A DNA stretch of 7,895 nucleotides from positions 1 to 7,895 of the forward strand of contig CAMLIA010000192.1 of assembly GCA_946479905.1 (NCBI GenBank). Direction: 5' to 3'. Below, one piece after another: positions 1 to 7,895 of the stretch; within the stretch, counting starts at the first letter, position 1, and each line of letters begins with the position of its first letter. The translations under genes and the position numbers were made by a program. The notes under the pieces are model-generated. The model was not told where the DNA came from, searched no databases, and saw nothing but the letters and a program-made list of their open reading frames with translations. This stretch comes from an uncultured Frankiales bacterium (GTDB lineage Bacteria > Actinomycetota > Actinomycetes > Mycobacteriales > SCTD01).

Positions 1-2294
<2,294 letters not shown>

Positions 2295-2322
2295 TGCACG
2301 CCCCTGCCCGACCGGCTCCCCC

Positions 2323-3060
2323 TCAGGCCTGGCTCGACCAGTCGTCGCTCGTGGTGATCCCTCCGTCGAGGTAGGTCCAGGTGATGGTCTGGAAGACGAG
2401 CCCGACCTCCTCCAGCACTCCCGGCGACGCGCCGCTGCCGGACCCGCCGAGCTCCTCCGGCGAGTAGAGGTCCATGCTGATGACGCTGCCGTTGGTGAGC
2501 TCGACGCGGTACTGCTCGGCGGTGGTCCCGTCCGGGTTGGTGTGGAAGAAGCGGAACCTCACCTGGGTGAGCACCTCGTTGGTGATGAAGGCCTGCTCGA
2601 GCTTGGGCGAGGCCTTGTCGAGCCGCTTGCGGAAGACGATCGGGTTGTACTGGCGCCTGCCGGTGGGCAGCCCGCTGCCCGCGTCGCGCGGGGAGGTGCC
2701 CTTCTGCTGGAAGTAGGTGACGTCGATGGAGCCCTCGAGGCCCTTCTGGAGCACCCCGCCCGTGATGACCCCCTGCTTCTGACCCGTCAGGTTGAGGTAG
2801 ACCGGGGCGGTGTTGGGCGCGTACTTGACGTTGTGACCCTCGACGGCCTGAGCGGCCTGCGGCTTGCCGGCCACCTGGCTCACGCCCGCCAGCGCCGCGA
2901 TGCCGCCCACCACTCCTGCGCCGCGCAGCAGCGCCCGCCGGGACGCGACGACACCGGCCGAGTCGGCCCGCAGCGCGTCCAGCTCGGCCTCCTGCTCGGC
3001 GATCGTCGCGCGCAGGTCGGCGACGAGGCGGTCCTGGTCGGTCTGGAACTCAGCGCTCAT
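2323..3060 (-). CDS. Tat-exported Hcp-family (type VI secretion tube-like) protein
   Basis: 245 residues. Residues 7-36 form a short heptad coiled coil (V13, L16, I20, Q23, L27, L30). Then come a twin-arginine motif SRRALLRG (40-47), a hydrophobic stretch and a likely AQA cleavage site at 72. Residues 86-241 match the Hcp/TssD family: VYLNLTG near the start, GRRQYNPIVFRKRLDKASPK (134-153), NEVLTQVRFRFF (161-172), YRVELTN and, at the end, LEEVGLVFQTITWTYLDGG with TSDDW. Hcp proteins form hexameric rings that stack into the type VI tube in Gram-negative bacteria. Here the protein carries its own Tat signal and no other type VI gene is in view, so a ring or tube outside the membrane with another purpose is inferred. 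The ATG at 3060 is chosen for AGGGGGAG 6 bases upstream. It is first in an operon with the repeat/cadherin protein, 28 bases downstream. Confidence 0.82.
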   Translation of the reverse strand: MSAEFQTDQDRLVADLRATIAEQEAELDALRADSAGVVASRRALLRGAGVVGGIAALAGVSQVAGKPQAAQAVEGHNVKYAPNTAPVYLNLTGQKQGVITGGVLQKGLEGSIDVTYFQQKGTSPRDAGSGLPTGRRQYNPIVFRKRLDKASPKLEQAFITNEVLTQVRFRFFHTNPDGTTAEQYRVELTNGSVISMDLYSPEELGGSGSGASPGVLEEVGLVFQTITWTYLDGGITTSDDWSSQA

Positions 3061-3178
3061 GATCGGCTCCCCCTGTCGGCGCGGCGGAGGCCCGCGCCCT
3101 GGGGGCAACCTGCCAAGCCCGATCGCGACAGCGCAGGCATTTGTCCGATACCCGACAGATCGGCCCTAGCCTGGCGGC
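3061..3178. promoter_or_regulatory. divergent intergenic region with overlapping promoter candidates
   Basis: Rightward, TAGCCT (3167-3172) lies 6 bases before the GTG at 3179 and fits a -10 for a leaderless methyltransferase mRNA; no good -35 is seen. Leftward, the minus strand has GGCT (3171-3168), 14 bases, then GGGTAT (3153-3148). This matches the GNNT-N14-16-GGGTA(C/T) form of stress sigma-B promoters in Streptomyces. The two overlap, so their use may be mutually exclusive. An inverted repeat CCGAT (3145-3149) and ATCGG (3159-3163) sits in the overlap and could be an operator. All are pattern matches only. Confidence 0.35.
3067..3074 (-). promoter_or_regulatory. ribosome binding site fixing the start of the Hcp-like gene
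   Basis: AGGGGGAG on the minus strand, 6 bases before the ATG at 3060. It supports this start over an in-frame start at 3108, whose extra residues are proline- and arginine-rich and would place a non-family tail before the coiled coil. Confidence 0.7.
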
Positions 3179-4618
3179 GTGCCGCCGACCGACCCACCGC
3201 TGCTGCCGCCCGGCGACCTGGCTCGGCTCGGGTCGTGCCTGCGCCGGTCGGGGCTGGACGAGGACCGCTACCGCCTGGGCCTGGAGGTCCTGCCGGGCGT
3301 GCCCGAGCGCGCGCGGGGACCGATCCTCGCCGCGCGGCTGTCCGACCTCGGCCCGGCCGAGAGGTTGACGGCCCTGCTCGCCTTCGGCGTCCCGCAGCGC
3401 CCTGAGGACCTGCCGCGCGAGGCGCTGGCGGAGCTGGACCGGACCGGGTTCGTCCGGCGCGCTGACGAGCATGCGACGGCGCCGTGGCGGTTCACCCCGG
3501 TCGCGGGACTGACCGTGCTGAGCGATCACCCGGTGGACGACGCCGACCGGGTCATGACCCCGGGCGTGACGACGACCGAGCTGGCCTGGGCCCTGCCCCG
3601 GCCGCCGGGCCGCCGCGTCCTGGACGTGGGCACCGGGAGCGGGGTGCTCGGCCTGCTGGCAGCGGCTCAGGGAGCGCAGGTCGTCGCGACGGACCTGTCC
3701 CCCCGCGCCTGCGCCTTCGCCTCGTCGAGCGCCGGCCTCAACGGCCTCGCCGTCGACGTGCGCGGCGGTTCGCTGCTGGAGCCGGTGGCAGGTGAGCGCT
3801 TCGACCTGGTCGTGTCGCAGCCGCCGTTCATCCCCCGACCGGACGACGTCCCGGGGTCGACCTGGCTGCACGGGGGCCGGGACGGCGACGAGCTCGCGCT
3901 CACCCTGCTCGCCGGGCTGCCGGCGGTGCTGGCACCCGGCGGCGCGGCGGTCCTCCGGGTGGACCTGGTGCCGACCCGCTCTCGGTCGCAGCAGCTGCAG
4001 GCGGTCGCCGGCCTCGAGGCCCTGGACGTCGTCGTCGTGTCCTGGCCAGGAGGCACGCGCGACCAGATCGCCTACGGCTACGGCTCCCTGGAGGACCCCG
4101 TGTTCGGCGACCGGTACGGCCGGGTCGCCACGTCGTACCTCCGTCACCTGGAGAGCACCGGGGTGGAACGCGTGCGCGCGGCGCTGGTGCTCGTTCGCCG
4201 GCGGTCGGGCGGCAGGCCCGTGGTCGGCGACATCGAGACGAACGCCGCCCTGCGCTGGGACGACCTGCAGGCGCGCGTCGCGGGTCTCGCGCTGGCCGAG
4301 GAGGGCGACGCCGCCCTGCTGCGGTCCCGGGTTGCCGCCCCCGCCGGCGCACGCGTCACCTGGGAGCAGGACCTCACCGGAGACCTCGAGGTCGCGCACC
4401 TGCTGCGTCATCCCCCCGGGGGCCCGCTCGTCGACGTGCTGCTCGACGAGCACACCTCGCTGCTGCTGCAGCTGGCCGCGGGTGGCCGACCGGTGGCGAC
4501 GCTGCTGGCCGGGTTCGCCGAGCAGGTGGGGCAACCGGTCGAGGAGGTGGCCGCTGCTGCGCTCGCGCGCGTGCGGGACGCGCTGCGACGAGGTCAGCTG
4601 CTGCCTACGACGTCGTGA
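3179..4618 (+). CDS. class I SAM-dependent methyltransferase, three-part actinobacterial type
   Basis: 479 residues, soluble. The N-terminal 110 or so residues are helical without catalytic motifs. Residues 147-157 (VLDVGTGSGVL) are the SAM-binding motif I, TDLSPRA (171-177) follows as motif II, and SQPPF (213-217) is the motif IV catalytic loop of the PrmC/RsmC-like group that methylates nitrogen on proteins or nucleic acids. The usual Asn of NPPF is Gln214 here. The C-terminal part (about 410-479) resembles a winged-helix domain. The layout fits the actinobacterial family annotated with DUF7059 and DUF7782 flanking domains, though this is from memory. The substrate is unknown. The GTG start has no Shine-Dalgarno but a -10 element 6 bases upstream, so it is probably leaderless. 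The last 14 bases overlap the convergent hydrolase gene. Confidence 0.82.
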   Translation: MPPTDPPLLPPGDLARLGSCLRRSGLDEDRYRLGLEVLPGVPERARGPILAARLSDLGPAERLTALLAFGVPQRPEDLPREALAELDRTGFVRRADEHATAPWRFTPVAGLTVLSDHPVDDADRVMTPGVTTTELAWALPRPPGRRVLDVGTGSGVLGLLAAAQGAQVVATDLSPRACAFASSSAGLNGLAVDVRGGSLLEPVAGERFDLVVSQPPFIPRPDDVPGSTWLHGGRDGDELALTLLAGLPAVLAPGGAAVLRVDLVPTRSRSQQLQAVAGLEALDVVVVSWPGGTRDQIAYGYGSLEDPVFGDRYGRVATSYLRHLESTGVERVRAALVLVRRRSGGRPVVGDIETNAALRWDDLQARVAGLALAEEGDAALLRSRVAAPAGARVTWEQDLTGDLEVAHLLRHPPGGPLVDVLLDEHTSLLLQLAAGGRPVATLLAGFAEQVGQPVEEVAAAALARVRDALRRGQLLPTTS

Positions 4619-5447
4619 CGTACGGGTCCACCACCGCCCGGAAACCGGCGGGCTGGTCGACCCACGGGTAGTGCCCTGCGCCCTCGACCCAGCCGACCGT
4701 GGCCTGAGGGAAGCTGGCCGCGACCCGGTCCACCGAGGACGGTCCGGTGATCGCGTCCCTCGTGCCACCGACGACGAAGACCGGCGCGGTGACGTCGCCC
4801 AGCGCCGCCACCAGGGCGGCGACGTCGGCCTCGCCGGCGGCGAAGCCGAGCAGGGCGCGCTTGCTGTTCTGGGTGTCCGACCCGGCGGCGTGCGCCTGGG
4901 CCCGCTCGTCCCAGCGCCCGTAGCCGAAGGCGCGCGTCATCCGCTCCAGGCCGGCGCGCTGCGACGGCGGCGCGTCCTCGAGCGCCTCCTGCGCTGCGGC
5001 GGCCTCGGCGTACCAGGGCTCCTGCGCGAAGGTCGCACGGACCGCCGCGGTGTCCGCCCGGTCGCCGCCCTGCAGGTGGTCGCTCGGCGTGACGAGCACC
5101 AGTCGGCCCACCGAGCCGGGGTGCTGGGCAGCCCACGCCTGGGCGACCAGCGTGCCGGCGGAGTGGCCGAGGACGTCGAGCCGTTCCAGCCCGAGGTGGG
5201 ACCGCAGCGACTCGAGGTCGGCTGCCATCCGGTCGAAGCGCAGCGTCCCCGGGTCAGCCGGCACGTCGCTGTGACCGGTCGCGCGCGGGTCGAGCAGCAC
5301 CAGCGTGCGCAGCTCCGACAGGCCGGCAAGGTCCTCGAGGTAGGCCACCGCCCGCCCGGGGCCACCGGGGACGCAGACCAGCGGTTCCCCCTGGCCGACC
5401 GTCGAGTAGGCGAGCTGCGTCCCGTCGTACGACGTGAAGCGCGGCAT
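4605..5447 (-). CDS. alpha/beta hydrolase, proline iminopeptidase-like
   Basis: 280 residues, no signal peptide, so cytoplasmic. It has the oxyanion-hole motif PGGPG (27-31), LLDPRATGHSD (51-61), the nucleophile elbow GHSAG (Ser96), an acid in VGGTRDAITG (Asp231) and the catalytic His in EGAGHYPWVDQP (His259), so the triad is complete. Order and length (about 280) fit the alpha/beta hydrolase fold. The GGPG motif resembles proline iminopeptidases and related esterases, but the substrate cannot be named. Its ATG shares one base with the serA stop (TGATG), with no good Shine-Dalgarno, so translation is probably coupled to serA. The 3' end overlaps the methyltransferase on the other strand. A function in serine metabolism is suggested only by the operon. 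Confidence 0.88.
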   Translation of the reverse strand: MPRFTSYDGTQLAYSTVGQGEPLVCVPGGPGRAVAYLEDLAGLSELRTLVLLDPRATGHSDVPADPGTLRFDRMAADLESLRSHLGLERLDVLGHSAGTLVAQAWAAQHPGSVGRLVLVTPSDHLQGGDRADTAAVRATFAQEPWYAEAAAAQEALEDAPPSQRAGLERMTRAFGYGRWDERAQAHAAGSDTQNSKRALLGFAAGEADVAALVAALGDVTAPVFVVGGTRDAITGPSSVDRVAASFPQATVGWVEGAGHYPWVDQPAGFRAVVDPYVTTS

Positions 5448-7036
5448 CAGGTCAGGTCGACGGCACGCGCGCTCTGCGCGCCGATGGCGCTCGCGATCGC
5501 CTCGAGGACCTCCGCGGGCACCGCGCTGTCGACCGTGAGGGCCATGAGGGCGTCGCCGCCCTGGGAGGTGCGCGAGACCTGTGCACCGGCGATGTTGACC
5601 TGGGCCTCCCCCAGCGCCGCCCCGACGGTGCCGACCACGCCCGGCTTGTCCTCGTACCGGAAGAACAGCAGGTGGTCGATCGGCAGCAGGTCGACGTCGA
5701 AGCCGTCGACCTCGGTGAGCTTCTCCACCTGGCGCGGCCCGCTCAGGGTCCCCGAGACGCTGACGGTGTCTCCGTTCGGGAGGGTGCCGCGGACCGTGAT
5801 GAGGCTGCGGAAGTCGGGGCTGTCGGGGTCGGTCGAGAGCGAGACGGCCACGCCACGCTCCGCCGCGAGGGCGGGAGCGTTGACGAACGTGACCTGCTCC
5901 TCCACGACGCCGGCGAAGACGCCCTTGAGCGCCGCCAGCTGGAGCACCGAGACGTCGTGCGCCGTCACCTCGCCGCGCACCTCGACCTCGAGCTGCGCTG
6001 CCACGCCGCCGGCGAGGCCGGTGAACACGCGACCCAGCTTCTCGACCAGCGGCAGCGCCGGCCGGACCTCTTCCACGACGACCCCACCGGCCTGGACGTT
6101 GACCGCGTCCGGCACGAACTCGCCCTCCAGGGCGAGCTTGACCGATCGGGCCACCGCGATGCCGGCCTTGTCCTGCGCCTCCACGGTGGAGGCGCCCAGG
6201 TGCGGGCTCACCACGACCGAGTCGAAGGCGAACAGCGGGGAGTCGGTGCACGGCTCGGTCGCGAACACGTCGATGCCGGCCCCGGCCACCTGGCCGCTCG
6301 CGAGGGCGTCGGCGAGCGCCTGCTCGTCGACCAGCCCGCCGCGGGCGGCGTTGACGATCCGCACCGACGGCTTGCACAGGGCGAGCTGCTCCTTGCCGAT
6401 CAGGCCCACGGTCTCCGGGGTCTTCGGCAGGTGGATCGAGATGAAGTCGCTCTCCCGCAGCAGCTCGTCGAGCGTCACCAGCTTCACACCGATCTGGCCC
6501 GCCCGGGCGGCGGAGATGTAGGGGTCGTAGGCGATGAGCCGGGTCCCGAACGCGCTCATCCGCTGCGCGAAGAGCACGCCGATGCGGCCCAGACCGACGA
6601 CACCCACGGTCTTGTCGGCGACCTCGACGCCCGTCCACTTCGACCGCTCCCACTTCCCCGCCTTCAGAGCGGCGTTCGCGGGGGCGATGTTCCTGGCACA
6701 GGCGAGCAGCAGGGCCACGGCCTGCTCTGCGGCGCTGACCACGTTGCTCTGCGGCGCGTTGACCACCATCACGCCACGGGCCGTGGCCGCGGGCACGTCG
6801 ACGTTGTCGAGCCCGATGCCGGCGCGGGCCACGACCTTCAGGCGCGGGGCGGCGGCGAGCGCCTCGGCGTCCACCTGCGTCGCGCTGCGGATGAGGACCG
6901 CGTCGACCTCGGCGAGGGCCGGCAGCAGCGCCGACCGGTCCGCGCCGTCCACGTGCCGGATCTCGAAGCCGTCGCCGAGCACGGCCAGCACGGAGGGGGC
7001 GAGCTCCTCAGCGATGAGGACGACGGGACGGGACAA
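5447..7036 (-). CDS. serA: D-3-phosphoglycerate dehydrogenase, long form
   Basis: SerA oxidises 3-phosphoglycerate to 3-phosphohydroxypyruvate with NAD, the first step of serine biosynthesis in the cytoplasm. The 529 residues match the long mycobacterial-type enzyme in length and order: substrate domain, NAD domain with GLGRIG (148-153), catalytic Arg in NAARGGLVDE (Arg232), Glu261 in DVFATEP and His279 in SPHLGAST. Then come the intervening domain (about 318-450, with TFVNAPALAAERG) and a C-terminal ACT domain (455-529, with DKPGVVGTVG), which in relatives binds serine for feedback inhibition. The start is TTG at 7036, giving the family's usual MSxPVVLIAE beginning; GAGGAG lies about 10 bases upstream, a long spacing. 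It is followed with a 1-base overlap by a hydrolase gene, so the two are one operon. Confidence 0.96.
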   Translation of the reverse strand: MSRPVVLIAEELAPSVLAVLGDGFEIRHVDGADRSALLPALAEVDAVLIRSATQVDAEALAAAPRLKVVARAGIGLDNVDVPAATARGVMVVNAPQSNVVSAAEQAVALLLACARNIAPANAALKAGKWERSKWTGVEVADKTVGVVGLGRIGVLFAQRMSAFGTRLIAYDPYISAARAGQIGVKLVTLDELLRESDFISIHLPKTPETVGLIGKEQLALCKPSVRIVNAARGGLVDEQALADALASGQVAGAGIDVFATEPCTDSPLFAFDSVVVSPHLGASTVEAQDKAGIAVARSVKLALEGEFVPDAVNVQAGGVVVEEVRPALPLVEKLGRVFTGLAGGVAAQLEVEVRGEVTAHDVSVLQLAALKGVFAGVVEEQVTFVNAPALAAERGVAVSLSTDPDSPDFRSLITVRGTLPNGDTVSVSGTLSGPRQVEKLTEVDGFDVDLLPIDHLLFFRYEDKPGVVGTVGAALGEAQVNIAGAQVSRTSQGGDALMALTVDSAVPAEVLEAIASAIGAQSARAVDLT

Positions 7037-7065
7037 CGGGAAGCAGCTCCTCGAGGGGACGTGCG

Positions 7066-7094
7066 GCAGTACGCAACCCTAGCGACGGTGTCAC
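7066..7094 (-). promoter_or_regulatory. candidate serA promoter
   Basis: On the minus strand GTGACA (7094-7089) and TACTGC (7071-7066) are separated by 17 bases, a fair -35/-10 pair lacking the final T of the -10. An alternative -10, TAGGGT (7081-7076), matches TAnnnT but has no good -35. Either would give a 5' leader of roughly 25-35 bases containing the serA Shine-Dalgarno. Confidence 0.35.
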
Positions 7095-7160
7095 GGCGAC
7101 AGAGCACGGCCCGGGCTGACAGGATCAGCGCGAAGGCACCCCCTCGACCTTGGAGCCCGC

Positions 7161-7895
7161 GTGCGCCTGCTTCCCCCTGCACTCGCCGTCACCGGCCTCG
7201 TGGGCGCGTGCCTCGTCCTCGCCCCGCCCGTCTCCGCCAGTGCGGAGGGCGCACGCTGGGCCTCGGTGTCCCAGGCGCGCGAGCACCTGCCGATCACCCG
7301 GGGCCGCCCGTCCGACGGGCACGCCGTCACCGTCGACACGGTCGACCGCCGCGGACGGGCCGTCTCGACGGGCCGCAGCCTGGAGGGCTCGGTCGCAGGA
7401 CACCTGCAGCAGCGACGCAGCGCGTCCCAGCAGAACCTCGTCTCGGGGTCGGTCATGTCCACCTGGTCGGTCACCTACGAGGACCCGACCAGCTCGGCGG
7501 GTGACTGCGCGACCGCCTCGGCGCCGCAGCAGCAGGCCTTCGACCGCGCCGTCGCGACCTGGTCGCACGTCGTCGCCTCGACCGTCCCCATCACGGTCGA
7601 CGCGTGCTTCCACGCGTTGCCGTCGGGACAGCTCGGGGGTGCCGGACCGATGGGCTTCCAGAGCTTCGGCGGCGTGTACTTCCCGGACGCGCTGGCCAAC
7701 TCGCTGACCGGGCGGGACGGCGCGCCGGGCGAGCCCGACATCGTCGCGGAGTTCTCGGACGACCCCGGCCTCTACTACTTCGGGGCCGACCCCAACGGCA
7801 TCGCCGCCGCCTGCCCGAGCGGCTGCTACGACTTCGAGTCCGTGGTGCTGCACGAGCTCGGTCACGGGCTCGGCTTCGTCGGGTCCGTCGACAAG
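7161..7895 (+). CDS. secreted zinc metalloprotease, N-terminal part (cut by right edge)
   Basis: 245 residues run open to the window end. Residues 1-28 form a signal peptide (MRLLPPALAVTG, then hydrophobic, ending VSASA), so it is exported. The propeptide-like region is followed by a catalytic-domain start: QQQAFDRAVATWSHVV resembles the helix found in metzincin-type enzymes. HELGHGLGF (231-239) is the zinc-binding HExxH with a following Gly and Phe, with His231, Glu232 and His235 visible. The third zinc ligand and the rest lie beyond the window. Paired cysteines (116 and 149, 218 and 222) suit a disulphide-bonded extracellular protein. The GTG start has GGAG 5 bases upstream. It is transcribed away from serA; no convincing promoter is seen in 7095-7160. 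It could belong to one of several HExxHxxGF families, so no subfamily is given. Confidence 0.85.
   Translation, partial: MRLLPPALAVTGLVGACLVLAPPVSASAEGARWASVSQAREHLPITRGRPSDGHAVTVDTVDRRGRAVSTGRSLEGSVAGHLQQRRSASQQNLVSGSVMSTWSVTYEDPTSSAGDCATASAPQQQAFDRAVATWSHVVASTVPITVDACFHALPSGQLGGAGPMGFQSFGGVYFPDALANSLTGRDGAPGEPDIVAEFSDDPGLYYFGADPNGIAAACPSGCYDFESVVLHELGHGLGFVGSVDK

Noticed and set aside
3061..3108. Alternative start for the Hcp-like gene at 3108
   Set aside because: The strong Shine-Dalgarno AGGGGGAG lies right before the ATG at 3060, and the extra residues would be encoded by it.
3050..4768. Minus-strand open frame of 572 codons
   Set aside because: It is antisense to the methyltransferase with its DVGTGSG and QPPF motifs, and has no recognisable domain.
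3792..6521. Plus-strand open frame of 909 codons
   Set aside because: It runs out of frame through the methyltransferase and antisense to the hydrolase and serA; composition is Arg/Ser/Thr-rich with no family signature.
5448..6653. Upstream in-frame extension of the alpha/beta hydrolase
   Set aside because: The extension overlaps serA out of frame and is low-complexity Arg/Gly; the family begins at the ATG at 5447.
7115..7129. Inverted repeat GCTGA-N5-TCAGC between serA and the metalloprotease
   Set aside because: A single 5-bp dyad without nearby promoter signals; consistent with chance.
5672..7504. Plus-strand open frame of 610 codons
   Set aside because: It is antisense to serA, whose catalytic motifs are complete, and continues out of frame into the metalloprotease.

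Overview
The window is very GC-rich, with G or C at nearly every third codon position, GTG and TTG starts beside ATG, and apparently leaderless promoters. Together with an actinobacterial-type LeuA N-terminus and a long, three-domain SerA, this points to a high-GC actinobacterium. The genus cannot be fixed from the sequence.

Layout from left to right. (1) Positions 1-378, minus strand: the 5' end of leuA (2-isopropylmalate synthase), preceded by a leucine-rich leader peptide of 15 codons ([15 protein letters not shown]), two hairpins and an extended -10 promoter. The leader's Leu codons are complementary to the leuA Shine-Dalgarno, which suggests leucine-dependent attenuation at the level of translation. 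(2) Positions 390-3060, minus strand: a two-gene operon. The first gene encodes an Hcp-fold protein (type VI secretion tube family) behind a coiled-coil prefix and a Tat signal. The second encodes a secreted protein with six propeller-like GYW repeats followed by three cadherin-like Ig domains and a degenerate fourth. (3) Positions 3061-3178: a compact divergent promoter region. (4) Positions 3179-4618, plus strand: a three-part SAM-dependent methyltransferase. (5) Positions 4605-7036, minus strand: serA (D-3-phosphoglycerate dehydrogenase) followed, with a 1-base stop/start overlap, by an alpha/beta hydrolase whose 3' end overlaps the methyltransferase. (6) Positions 7037-7160: a second divergent intergenic region. 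(7) From 7161 to the right edge, plus strand: the start of a secreted zinc metalloprotease cut just after its HExxH motif.

How the genes fit together. leuA and serA are core amino-acid biosynthesis. The accessory content is the exported Hcp/repeat-protein operon and the secreted protease, both aimed at the cell surface or outside. The most unusual element is the Hcp homologue: it carries its own Tat signal, sits in a presumably Gram-positive background, and has no other type VI gene beside it here. It is co-transcribed with a large surface-type protein, so the pair may form an uncharacterised extracellular module. No stretch longer than about 125 bases lacks a recognisable gene or regulatory feature.
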